Source: an uncultured Prevotella sp.
Lineage (GTDB): Bacteria > Bacteroidota > Bacteroidia > Bacteroidales > Bacteroidaceae
Assembly (NCBI GenBank): GCA_902497035.1
Contig: CABVDL010000044.1
Location: 1-20,589 of the forward strand
Reading direction: 5' to 3'
DNA length: 20,589 nt
The notes under the pieces were generated by a model, which made no database searches, was not told where the DNA came from, and saw only the letters and a program-made list of their open reading frames with translations. Shown here one piece after another: positions 6,600 through 14,211 of the stretch. Each line of letters opens with the position of its first letter. Position 1 is the first letter of the stretch. The position numbers and the translations under genes are program-made.

Positions 6600-6639
6600 C
6601 AAGCGGCCGCATAACCAATTGCTGTTATGCGGCCGCTTG
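6600..6639 (-). terminator. Strong 16-bp hairpin after nhaD, probable transcript end
   Basis: AAGCGGCCGCATAAC (6601-6615) and its exact complement (6624-6638), plus a closing C-G pair, form a perfect 16-bp stem with an 8-nt loop, 34 nt after the nhaD stop. Each arm holds GCGGCCGC. No T-run follows on either strand, so it is a non-canonical terminator or an RNA-stabilising 3' structure. Confidence 0.55.
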
Positions 6640-6673
6640 GACTGACTGTGAATATAGGGCTTTGGCTGTTGCC

Positions 6674-8077
6674 TTAGAGCGGAGTGGTGAAGATGAACTC
6701 TCTGATGACGTAATAGCTCAGGATGCCTGCCAAGTATCCGGCGAAGGCTATCCAGGAGACGTGCTTCATGTACCAGCCGAAGGTAATCTTCTCAAGGCCC
6801 ATCACCACTACGCCGGCAGCCGACCCGATGATGAGCATTGAGCCGCCCACGCCGGCGCAGTAGGCCAGGAGCTGCCAGAAGATGCCGTCAACGGCGAAGT
6901 CGCCGACGGCCTGCACGGGATACATGCCCATGCACCCTGCCACGAGCGGCACGTTATCGACGATGCTCGACAGCACGCCGATGATGCCCGTCACCATGAA
7001 GTGGTTGCCGTTGAAGGCCACGTTCAGGCCCTTGCCCATGGCCGTCAGTGCGCCAATCTCTGACAGGCAGGCCACCGACATCAGAATGCCGAGGAAGAAG
7101 AGTATGGTGCTCATGTCGATGTTGCGTATGAGGTTGACCACACGCTTCTGCACGGTGGCGCGCTCGCGGCGCAGCCTGCGGTAGAACACCTCAGTGACAA
7201 TCCACAGCAGGCTCAGCACGAGCAGTATGCCCACAAACGGAGGCAGGTGGGTGATGCTCTTGAAGATGGGCACGAAGATAAGGCCGCCTACGCCGACCCA
7301 GAATACCACCTTGCGCTGCATGTCGGAGAATTCCTGGCCAGCGTCGGCCACGGCCTCGGGCTTCACGTCGTTGTCGAGGCTGCCTTTCAGGCCAAACTGC
7401 AGGATGAGGGCCGGCACAACCATCGAGATGATGGATGGCACGAGTATCTCGCTGATGACGCCTAAGGCCGTGATGAGTCCCTTGTTCCACAGCATGATGG
7501 TCGTCACGTCGCCGATGGGGGAGAAGGCCCCGCCCGAGTTGGCGGCAATGATGACAAGGGCGGCGTAGATGATGCGGTCGGTGTGCTGCGGAACCAGCTT
7601 GCGCAATATCATAATCATGACGATAGACGTGGTCATGTTGTCAAGAATGGCCGAGAGGATAAAGGTCATGAAGGCGATGCGCCACAGCAGGGCGCGCTTG
7701 CTTCTGGTGTGCATCACGCGGCGCACCCAGTCGAAGCCTCCGTGCTGATCGACAACCTCCACGATGGTCATGGCGCCCATCAGGAAGAACAGCGTGGTGC
7801 CGGTCTCGCCTAAGTGGTTTTGTATGACGTCGGTGACGAATGTGAGCACGGCATCTACATGGCCGCCCATCTCGGGATGCTCGAGCTTGAGGATGTCCAT
7901 GAACTGCGGATGGGCCAGCTGGACAAAATAGCCGGGGTCGATCATGTAGAGCGACCACACCACTACAAACATAAGCAAGGCTACGGCGGCCTTGTTGACC
8001 TTGGTCACGCTTTCGAGGGCTATAAACAGGTAGCCGACCACGAAAACAATGATAATGGCAATGGAAAGTGTTGACAT
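6674..8077 (-). CDS. nhaD: Na+/H+ antiporter, NhaD type
   Basis: This 467-residue polytopic membrane protein matches the NhaD branch of the ion transporter superfamily, which expels Na+ (or Li+) in exchange for protons at the inner membrane. The diagnostic blocks are present: FFLMGAMTIVEVVDQHGGF (97-115), the Asp-containing ILDNMTTSIVM (144-154), and NSGGAFSPIGDVTTIMLW (180-197). About a dozen hydrophobic segments run along the protein, the first at residues 5-21. It is monocistronic on the minus strand, with its own TACCTTTG promoter box at 8127-8134 and a hairpin just after the stop. It is divergent from the 8192 gene. It should contribute to sodium and pH homeostasis; regulation beyond the promoter is not visible. 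Confidence 0.93.
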   Translation of the reverse strand: MSTLSIAIIIVFVVGYLFIALESVTKVNKAAVALLMFVVVWSLYMIDPGYFVQLAHPQFMDILKLEHPEMGGHVDAVLTFVTDVIQNHLGETGTTLFFLMGAMTIVEVVDQHGGFDWVRRVMHTRSKRALLWRIAFMTFILSAILDNMTTSIVMIMILRKLVPQHTDRIIYAALVIIAANSGGAFSPIGDVTTIMLWNKGLITALGVISEILVPSIISMVVPALILQFGLKGSLDNDVKPEAVADAGQEFSDMQRKVVFWVGVGGLIFVPIFKSITHLPPFVGILLVLSLLWIVTEVFYRRLRRERATVQKRVVNLIRNIDMSTILFFLGILMSVACLSEIGALTAMGKGLNVAFNGNHFMVTGIIGVLSSIVDNVPLVAGCMGMYPVQAVGDFAVDGIFWQLLAYCAGVGGSMLIIGSAAGVVVMGLEKITFGWYMKHVSWIAFAGYLAGILSYYVIREFIFTTPL

Positions 8078-8126
8078 CTGTTGTTTATCTACTTGGTTAT
8101 AATACTGATTTTTATGTTTCTTGCTG

Positions 8127-8134
8127 CAAAGGTA
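8127..8134 (-). promoter_or_regulatory. nhaD promoter -7 box
   Basis: Read on the minus strand the sequence is TACCTTTG, an exact TAnnTTTG match, 50 nt upstream of the nhaD ATG. No clear TTTG -33 element is seen. Confidence 0.6.
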
Positions 8135-8179
8135 ATTAAAAAATATTGTTTAAAGCGGCTTATTTTATGAAGAATGCAT

Positions 8180-8187
8180 TATCTTTG
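8180..8187 (+). promoter_or_regulatory. Promoter -7 box of the 8192-recA operon
   Basis: TATCTTTG is an exact TAnnTTTG match ending only 4 nt before the ATG at 8192. Transcription would begin at or next to the start codon, predicting a leaderless or nearly leaderless mRNA. Confidence 0.6.
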
Positions 8188-8191
8188 CATT

Positions 8192-8830
8192 ATGGAATTC
8201 AATCAAGCCGATATTGTCAATCTCTCAGACACCTCAAAGGTAAAGCTCAGCGAGAACATCATTCTCGCCGACGCCGACTATGTTGATTACGTCGCCTTCC
8301 AGCTCAGCGTTCAGTTTGAGCGCATGCTGGACCGCCGCATCCCCAAGGCCGACATGAGTCAGTGGGCCGTCGACGTCGTTCTCGATGGCGGTCTCCGCGA
8401 CGACGGAAAGAAGCACGAGACGCAGCTGGTGCTTGTCCACGAGAAGGCCAATGCGCAGATGGAGAACTTCCAGCCGTCGGTCTATGACACCGAGCTCAAT
8501 GCGCGGGCCTTTGCCGACGAGCGCCTTGGCGAGTTCCTGGTCAATGCGGTGCCCGTGGGCGACGTGGTGGGCAAGGACGACTATATCCTTGACGCGATAC
8601 GGCTGGTGCTGGCCCACAACGAGGTGAGGCGGCTGATGATTGTCCCCAATGCCGAGCAAGGCACGCTCTACGACGAGGTGCAGTCGGTGCTTCGCAATAG
8701 CGATACCGACCAGCGCATCACCGTGTTTGCGATGCAGCCGTTGCCCGGCGGAAACTTCCGGCAGGAAATCCTCGGCTATTCCGTGATGAACGCCTTGGGC
8801 ATCAGGGCGGAGGAGCTGAACAATAAATAA
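8192..8830 (+). CDS. Conserved Bacteroidales protein of unknown function
   Basis: I do not recognise a characterised family. From the ATG at 8192 the product has 212 residues (MEFNQADIVNLSD...). An upstream in-frame ATG at 8174 would place the promoter box inside the coding region, so 8192 is preferred. The protein is soluble and acidic with no signal peptide or membrane helix. It shows mixed alpha/beta character, with a central run LGEFLVNAVPVGDVVGKDDYI and a C-terminal FRQEILGYSVMNALGIRAEEL. It resembles uncharacterised Bacteroidales proteins in general composition only. It is followed after 45 bp by the polyamine dehydrogenase gene and then recA, all on the same strand with no terminator between, so it is probably the first gene of that operon. 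Confidence 0.8.
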   Translation: MEFNQADIVNLSDTSKVKLSENIILADADYVDYVAFQLSVQFERMLDRRIPKADMSQWAVDVVLDGGLRDDGKKHETQLVLVHEKANAQMENFQPSVYDTELNARAFADERLGEFLVNAVPVGDVVGKDDYILDAIRLVLAHNEVRRLMIVPNAEQGTLYDEVQSVLRNSDTDQRITVFAMQPLPGGNFRQEILGYSVMNALGIRAEELNNK

Positions 8831-8875
8831 GTAGTTACCTTTATCTATAAACCTTCTTAAAGCATTAAAGCAACA

Positions 8876-10123
8876 ATGAGTAAAAGAGTATTGATGATAG
8901 GCGCCGGGGGCGTCGCTACGGTCTGCGCGTTCAAGATTGCGATGAATCAGGGCGAGTTTGACAGCCTGATGATTGCCAGCCACCATAAGGAGAAGTGTGA
9001 CCGGCTGGTGGAGGCCATCCACCGCAAGGGCTACGACATGCCCATAGAGACTGCCGAGGTGGATGCCGACGATGTGGAGCAGCTTAAGCGGCTGTTCGCA
9101 AGCTACCGTCCCGACCTCGTCATCAATCTGGCTTTGCCCTACCAGGACCTCGCCATCATGGACGCTTGTCTGGCTTGCGGCTGCAACTATCTCGACACGG
9201 CCAACTATGAGCCCAAAGACGAGGCCCATTTTGAATACAGCTGGCAGTGGGCCTACCACGACCGCTTCAAGGCCGCCGGCCTGACCGCCATCCTCGGCTG
9301 CGGCTTCGACCCGGGTGTGAGTCAGGCGTTCACAGCCTATGCTGCCAAGCACTATTTTGACAAGATAGAGTATCTCGACATTGTCGATTGCAATGCCGGC
9401 AACCATCATAAGGCTTTCGCCACCAATTTCAATCCCGAGATCAACATCCGCGAGATTACGCAGAAGGGTCTCTATTATGAGAACGGAAAATGGATTGAGA
9501 CGGCACCGCTGTCGGTACACCGCGATGTGAACTATCCCAACATCGGGCCGCGCGACAGCTACTTGATGCACCACGAGGAGCTGGAGAGCCTGGTCAAACA
9601 TTACCCCTCAATCAAGCGCGGACGTTTCTGGATGACTTTCGGCCAGGAGTATCTTACCCACCTGCGCGTCATCGAGGACACGGGCATGGGCCGCATCGAC
9701 CCCATCGTCTATGAGGCTCCGCTTGCCGACGACCCGGCGAAGACCGTGAAAGTGAGCATCGTGCCGCTGCAGTTTCTCAAGGCCGTGCTGCCCAATCCGC
9801 AGGATCTCGGCGAGAACTACGACGGCGAGACATCTATCGGCTGCCGTATCCGCGGCATAAAGTCGGAGCGCGAGCACACCTATTATATCTATAACAACTG
9901 CCGCCACCAGGATGCCTATCAGGAGACGGGCATGCAGGGCGTGAGCTACACCACGGGCGTGCCTGCCATGACGGGTGCGCTGATGTTCCTCAAGGGAATA
10001 TGGAAGAAGCCGGGCGTATATAATGTGGAGGAGTTCGACCCCGACCCGTTCCTGCAGATGCTTGCCCAGCAGGGCCTGCCCTGGCACGAGGAGTTTGACA
10101 AGGACATTGAGTTTGGTATTTAA
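8876..10123 (+). CDS. Carboxyspermidine/carboxynorspermidine dehydrogenase (saccharopine dehydrogenase family)
   Basis: The 415-residue protein opens with an NAD(P)-binding Rossmann motif, VLMIGAGGVATV (5-16). It carries blocks typical of the carboxy(nor)spermidine dehydrogenase branch: NLALPYQDLAIMDACL, YLDTANYEP, ILGCGFDPGVSQAFTAYA, and DIVDCNAGNHHKAFATNFNP EINIRE (written with a break). Members reductively condense aspartate semialdehyde with putrescine or diaminopropane, giving carboxyspermidine or carboxynorspermidine, later decarboxylated by NspC. In gut Bacteroidetes this is the route to spermidine, which is the likely role here. Saccharopine dehydrogenase proper is less likely because the motifs fit the polyamine branch. 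It lies 45 bp after the unknown gene and 21 bp before recA. The nspC partner is not in the window. Confidence 0.88.
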   Translation: MSKRVLMIGAGGVATVCAFKIAMNQGEFDSLMIASHHKEKCDRLVEAIHRKGYDMPIETAEVDADDVEQLKRLFASYRPDLVINLALPYQDLAIMDACLACGCNYLDTANYEPKDEAHFEYSWQWAYHDRFKAAGLTAILGCGFDPGVSQAFTAYAAKHYFDKIEYLDIVDCNAGNHHKAFATNFNPEINIREITQKGLYYENGKWIETAPLSVHRDVNYPNIGPRDSYLMHHEELESLVKHYPSIKRGRFWMTFGQEYLTHLRVIEDTGMGRIDPIVYEAPLADDPAKTVKVSIVPLQFLKAVLPNPQDLGENYDGETSIGCRIRGIKSEREHTYYIYNNCRHQDAYQETGMQGVSYTTGVPAMTGALMFLKGIWKKPGVYNVEEFDPDPFLQMLAQQGLPWHEEFDKDIEFGI

Positions 10124-10144
10124 TCATTCAGCAATTAACAGTAT

Positions 10145-11194
10145 ATGGCAAAGACAGAAGAGCAACTGGCCGCCGAGCAGGCGGAGAGACAGCAGGCGGA
10201 GAAGCAGGCGAAGATGAAGGCCCTGCAGGCTGCCATGAGCAAGATAGAGAAAGACTTCGGCAAGGGGTCCATCATGCGTATGGGCGACGAGAAAGTGGAG
10301 AATGTGGATGTCATTCCGACGGGCTCCATCGGCCTTGACGTGGCCTTGGGCGTGGGAGGCTATCCCCGCGGCAGGATTATTGAGATTTTCGGCCCCGAGT
10401 CGTCGGGCAAGACGACACTCGCCATCCATGCCATAGCCGAGGCCCAGAAGCGGGGCGGAATAGCCGCGTTTATCGATGCCGAGCATGCCTTCGACCGGTT
10501 CTATGCCGAGAAATTAGGCGTAGATGTGGATAATCTCTGGATCTCGCAGCCCGACAACGGCGAGCAGGCCTTGCAGATTGCCGACCAGCTCATCAGCAGC
10601 TCGGCCGTCGATATCCTCGTGGTTGACTCCGTGGCAGCGCTCACGCCAAAGAAGGAGATTGAGGGCGACATGGGCGACTCGGCCGTAGGTCTGCAGGCCC
10701 GCCTTATGAGTCAGGCGCTGCGCAAGCTCACGGGCACCATCTCGAAGACCAACACCTGCTGCATCTTCATCAACCAGCTGCGCGAGAAGATAGGCATCAT
10801 GTTTGGCAATCCTGAGACTACCACGGGCGGAAACGCACTGAAGTTCTACGCCAGCGTGCGCCTCGACATCCGCCGCGTGACGAGCCTGAAGGACGGCGAC
10901 AACGTCATCGGCAACCACGTGCGTGTAAAGGTGGTGAAAAACAAGGTGGCGCCTCCGTTCCGAAAGGCCGAGTTCGACATCCTGTTTGGTGTGGGTATCA
11001 ATAAGGTGGGTGAGCTGCTCGACCTCGGCGTCGATTACGACATCATCAACAAGAGCGGCAGCTGGTTCAGCTACAATGGCTCGAAGCTGGCCCAGGGACG
11101 TGATGCCACGCTGGTGCTCCTGCGTGACAATCCCGAGCTGTGCGGAGAGATTGAGAAGCTGGTGATGGACAAAATTAAGGAGAGCGAGGCTTAG
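10145..11194 (+). CDS. recA: Recombinase RecA
   Basis: RecA forms ATP-dependent filaments on single-stranded DNA for homologous recombination and the SOS response. The 349-residue sequence has Walker A GPESSGKT (83-90), the DNA-binding IDAEHAFD block, Walker B ILVVDSVAAL, the loop-1 region EGDMGDS, FINQLREKIGIMFGNPETTT, and the loop-2 stretch TTTGGNALKFYAS. Length is normal. The first 25 residues (AKTEEQLAAEQAERQQAEK) are a charged, Gln/Glu-rich helical extension longer than in E. coli, and the C-terminus lacks a long acidic tail. It starts 21 bp after the dehydrogenase gene, so it is probably co-transcribed from the promoter at 8180. No LexA-type box is visible upstream. Its 3' side has hairpins but no canonical terminator close by. 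Confidence 0.97.
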   Translation: MAKTEEQLAAEQAERQQAEKQAKMKALQAAMSKIEKDFGKGSIMRMGDEKVENVDVIPTGSIGLDVALGVGGYPRGRIIEIFGPESSGKTTLAIHAIAEAQKRGGIAAFIDAEHAFDRFYAEKLGVDVDNLWISQPDNGEQALQIADQLISSSAVDILVVDSVAALTPKKEIEGDMGDSAVGLQARLMSQALRKLTGTISKTNTCCIFINQLREKIGIMFGNPETTTGGNALKFYASVRLDIRRVTSLKDGDNVIGNHVRVKVVKNKVAPPFRKAEFDILFGVGINKVGELLDLGVDYDIINKSGSWFSYNGSKLAQGRDATLVLLRDNPELCGEIEKLVMDKIKESEA

Positions 11195-11197
11195 CGT

Positions 11198-11281
11198 CCC
11201 ACGCTGAGGCCCCACGCATTGAGGCCCCACATCCCTCTGAAGTGCATTGGGCACTTCAGAGTACTCTCCCCACCGGGAGAG
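11198..11281. repeat. Short direct repeats and two hairpins after recA
   Basis: CCCACGC/GAGG-type units repeat three times (about 11198-11209, 11210-11224, 11225-11239). An 11-bp perfect hairpin, CTCTGAAGTGC-ATTGG-GCACTTCAGAG (11235-11261), and a 7-bp one, CTCTCCC-CACC-GGGAGAG (11264-11281), follow. No T-run is present. The block is likely non-coding repeat DNA that may also define the recA mRNA end. Confidence 0.6.
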
Positions 11282-11326
11282 GGGCTGATTGCAAACCCCC
11301 AGCCTTTGTATGAGTTGGTATTGTCA

Positions 11327-11349
11327 GTGGCCGGCCTGGTGCCGGCCAC
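11327..11349. other. GC-rich inverted repeat
   Basis: GTGGCCGGC-CTGGT-GCCGGCCAC is a perfect 9-bp-arm hairpin immediately before a tandem repeat. There is no T-run. It is part of the repeat island between recA and the fucosidase gene. Confidence 0.5.
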
Positions 11350-11358
11350 CATCCGCCG

Positions 11359-11401
11359 GTATGGGTGCATCACCCGTCGGTATGAATGCATCACCCTTTC
11401 G
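11359..11401. repeat. Two tandem 21/22-bp units
   Basis: Units at 11359-11379 and 11380-11401 both read GTATG, two variable bases, TGCATCACCC, then end in TCG. Period and layout (starting [A/G]TATG, ending CG) resemble the seven-unit array at 6339-6492, suggesting one repeat family in two intergenic places. Confidence 0.6.
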
Positions 11402-11451
11402 TTATTTCAGCCGAGGTTCTTGCGAAATCGCTGCGCGTATGCCATGAATTC

Positions 11452-11469
11452 ACGTTACATTTGTAACGT
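11452..11469. promoter_or_regulatory. 18-bp inverted repeat upstream of the fucosidase promoter
   Basis: ACGTTAC-ATTT-GTAACGT is perfect. It lies 56 nt before the fucosidase -7 box and is followed by TTTTTGTTT. It could be an activator site for the fucosidase gene or a weak AT-rich terminator for the recA operon. Confidence 0.4.
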
Positions 11470-11525
11470 TTTTGTTTCGTTGAGAATAATTATTCGCGTT
11501 TATTATGTAATTTCCCAAGTTTCAG

Positions 11526-11533
11526 TACCTTTG
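11526..11533 (+). promoter_or_regulatory. Fucosidase promoter -7 box
   Basis: TACCTTTG matches TAnnTTTG exactly. The expected start near 11540 leaves a leader of about 47 nt before the ATG at 11587. No convincing TTTG -33 is visible. Confidence 0.6.
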
Positions 11534-11586
11534 CAGGAGAATATTTATTGCATTATATCACTTTAATCCTCTTTTTAATACGTGAC

Positions 11587-14106
11587 ATGAACTTTACATC
11601 AAGGCTCATCACATTGTGCGTAGTGCTTTCTTGTGCTGCGTTGACAGCCTCTGCAGCCTCTTACTCAGCGCCTGAGGCGGGCAAGGTGCAGTTCATTCCT
11701 GAGGGCGATATGATTGACGTGACGGGAGCCACAAGCTACACCCACGACAACCGCTATACGCTTTGGTACAACAAGCCTGCCACAACGTGGATGACCTCCT
11801 GCCTGCCCATCGGCGACGGACAGTTCGGCGCCACCATCATGGGACAGGTGGTTGACGACGAGGTGCAGTTCAATGACAAGACGTTGTGGACCGGTAAGAT
11901 AGGATCGCTCGTTGACCACAACTCCTATGGCAAGTATCTCAACTTCGGCAGTCTGAATATCCATACCGATAAGGCTGGCGACGCAACCGACTACGTACGC
12001 TATCTTGACATCAACAATGCCGTTGCCGGTGTGAAATTCAATATGGGCGGAGTTGACTATCAGCGCACCTATATTGCCTCCAATCCCGACAGCGTCGTCG
12101 TAATCCGCTACACGGCCGGGCGCGACGGCATGATTAACGCTACGCTTACCATGAGCGGCGCCAACGGGTCCATCACCAACTACACGGTGCTTAACGGGCA
12201 GGGTCGCATCACGTTCGCCGGCAATATTGCCCGTACCAACAACAACGGCGCCGCCCAGCCTGAGGCTTACATGGCTGAGGCGCGCGTAGTAATCGATGGA
12301 GGCGCGCTGACCTGCAAGGGCCAGAACATCAAGGTGACGGGCGCCAACACGATGACAGTGTATCTGCATGGACTGACCAACTTCGACGCCAATGCCCCTG
12401 AGTACGTCAGCAATGCCGCACTCGTGGAGCCACGCCTGCTCAACATCATCAACAAGGCGGTGGCCAAGGACTACAACGCCTTGCTCGAAGGTCACAAGAG
12501 CGACTATAAACAGTTGTTCGACCGCTGCCAGCTCACGTTGGCGCAGCCAGTGACAACCACGACCGACTCGCTGATTACGCGCTATGCAGCCGACCAGGAG
12601 ACCAACCGCTTCCTTGAGGAACTCTATTTCAACTACGGCCGCTACCTGCTGATTAGCTCAAGTCGCGGCGTGGCCCTGCCTGCCAACCTGCAGGGCATCT
12701 GGAACAACAACAGTAAGGATCCCGCCTGGAACAGCGACATCCACGCCAATATCAATGTGCAGATGAACTACTGGCCGGCTGAGCCCACCAATCTCTCTGA
12801 GCTTCACATGCCGATGCTCGACTGGATCTATTGTGAGGCCGTGCAGAAGAGCCAGTGGAAGGCCAACGCCAAAGCCATTGACGGTGTGGATGCTGGCTGG
12901 ACGCTCACCACGGAGAACAACATCTACGGCAGCGGCTCCAACTGGAAGAGCAACTACACGATTGCCAATGCCTGGCTCGCCTCTCATCTCTGGCAGCACT
13001 ATCTCTACACCCAGGACCGTGCGTTCCTCCGCGACAAGGCCATGCCCGTGATGAAGAGCTGCGCCGACTACTGGCTTGCCAAGCTCAAAAAGAACCCCTC
13101 CGACGGCACCTACGAGTGCCTTAACGAGTGGTCGCCTGAGCATGGACCGGACAGCGAGAACGCCACCGCCCACAGCCAGCAGCTCGTATGGGACCTCTTC
13201 AGCAGCACGCTAAAGGCCATCAGCGCGCTCGGACTGAACGACGCAAAGGTTGACTGCGCTTACATCAAGAAACTGAAGAACCACTTCGACAGTCTCGACA
13301 ACGGCTGCCATACAGAGGTGATTAACGGCACAACCTATCTCAGAGAGTGGAAGACGAGCAGTCAGGCTGCTTACGACTGGACCACGCACCGTCACATCTC
13401 TCACTTGATGGGACTCTATCCGCTCAGTCAGATTGGCAAGGAAATGAATGCCTCCATCTATGAGGCTGCCAAGAACTCACTCTATGCCCGCGGCATGGGG
13501 GGTACCGGCTGGTCGCTCGGGCACAAGCTCAACCTCATGGCCCGTGTCGATGATGGCGAGAAGTGCCATCAGCTCATTAAGAATGCGCTGCGGATGACTT
13601 CCACCACTACCGTTCAGATGTCCGGACACGGCGGCGTCTATGAGAACCTGTGGGACTCGCACTCACCTTATCAGATTGACGGCAACTTCGGCTATACTTC
13701 AGGCATTGCCGAGATGCTGCTGCAGAGCCGCTTTGGAAAACTGGAGATACTGCCCGCATTGCCCACCAAGCATTGGACAAGCGGCAGCGTGACCGGCCTG
13801 CGCGCCGTGGGCAACTTCACGGTGGATATCACTTGGCAGGACACGGTGGCCACACAGCTCACGGTGACTTCAGGCTCCGGCCTGCCTTGCACAGTGAAGT
13901 ATAAGAATGCCAGGCTTTTCAAGGTGACCACTGCCAACGGAACGGTTGTTAGCCCTACCGTCAACGGCAATGACGAGATTACGTTCAGCACTGTGGCTGG
14001 CACGAAGTATCTGCTCGACATGGATATGGCCGGTGATGAGACGGGCACGCTGATGAATGCCGCCGACTTCCAGGTCGTGAAGGTAAGCGATGAGGAGGAT
14101 GAGTAG
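11587..14106 (+). CDS. Secreted alpha-L-fucosidase, glycoside hydrolase family 95
   Basis: I chose the ATG at 11587 (839 residues): it opens a clean signal peptide ending near ALTASA, whereas the in-frame ATG at 11548 would add 13 unrelated residues and sit close to the promoter. The N-terminal block LWYNKPATTWMTSCLPIGDG and QFNDKTLWTG is typical of GH95. Catalytic elements are visible: the Asn pair N388/N390 in HANINVQMNYWPAEP, the glutamate of EWSPEHGP (E518), and D698 in QIDGNFGYTSG, corresponding by motif to the catalytic residues of Bifidobacterium AfcA. GH95 enzymes invert and release fucose, often from alpha-1,2 linkages of host glycans or milk sugars; some act on L-galactose. It is exported, probably periplasmic or surface-linked, with no lipobox and no obvious sorting domain. 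It stands alone with its own promoter and terminator, and no SusC/SusD pair is adjacent. Confidence 0.93.
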   Translation: MNFTSRLITLCVVLSCAALTASAASYSAPEAGKVQFIPEGDMIDVTGATSYTHDNRYTLWYNKPATTWMTSCLPIGDGQFGATIMGQVVDDEVQFNDKTLWTGKIGSLVDHNSYGKYLNFGSLNIHTDKAGDATDYVRYLDINNAVAGVKFNMGGVDYQRTYIASNPDSVVVIRYTAGRDGMINATLTMSGANGSITNYTVLNGQGRITFAGNIARTNNNGAAQPEAYMAEARVVIDGGALTCKGQNIKVTGANTMTVYLHGLTNFDANAPEYVSNAALVEPRLLNIINKAVAKDYNALLEGHKSDYKQLFDRCQLTLAQPVTTTTDSLITRYAADQETNRFLEELYFNYGRYLLISSSRGVALPANLQGIWNNNSKDPAWNSDIHANINVQMNYWPAEPTNLSELHMPMLDWIYCEAVQKSQWKANAKAIDGVDAGWTLTTENNIYGSGSNWKSNYTIANAWLASHLWQHYLYTQDRAFLRDKAMPVMKSCADYWLAKLKKNPSDGTYECLNEWSPEHGPDSENATAHSQQLVWDLFSSTLKAISALGLNDAKVDCAYIKKLKNHFDSLDNGCHTEVINGTTYLREWKTSSQAAYDWTTHRHISHLMGLYPLSQIGKEMNASIYEAAKNSLYARGMGGTGWSLGHKLNLMARVDDGEKCHQLIKNALRMTSTTTVQMSGHGGVYENLWDSHSPYQIDGNFGYTSGIAEMLLQSRFGKLEILPALPTKHWTSGSVTGLRAVGNFTVDITWQDTVATQLTVTSGSGLPCTVKYKNARLFKVTTANGTVVSPTVNGNDEITFSTVAGTKYLLDMDMAGDETGTLMNAADFQVVKVSDEEDE

Positions 14107-14131
14107 TTCCACCTTTCACAGATACATTAAC

Positions 14132-14166
14132 GGCGGACAGCGCATTCAGTCACTGTCCGCCTTTTT
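14132..14166 (+). terminator. Intrinsic terminator of the fucosidase gene
   Basis: GGCGGACAG (14132-14140) pairs perfectly with CTGTCCGCC (14153-14161), followed at once by TTTTT (14162-14166). It lies 25 nt after the stop codon. Confidence 0.88.
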
Positions 14167-14211
14167 AGGTTTCAGGGCGTAGCAGATAAAGTTTGTGGAG
14201 GTGTGAATCGT

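Noticed and set aside
8174..8191. Upstream ATG for the unknown gene (MHYLCI extension)
   Set aside because: The ATG is upstream of the promoter box, so it would not be on the main transcript.
8234..9601. 455-codon minus-strand open frame
   Set aside because: It is antisense to the 8192 gene and the dehydrogenase, both convincing. The product is His/Val-rich low-quality sequence typical of shadow frames in GC-rich DNA.
11219..11566. 115-codon plus-strand open frame before the fucosidase gene
   Set aside because: It spans hairpins, tandem repeats and the promoter box; composition is not protein-like.
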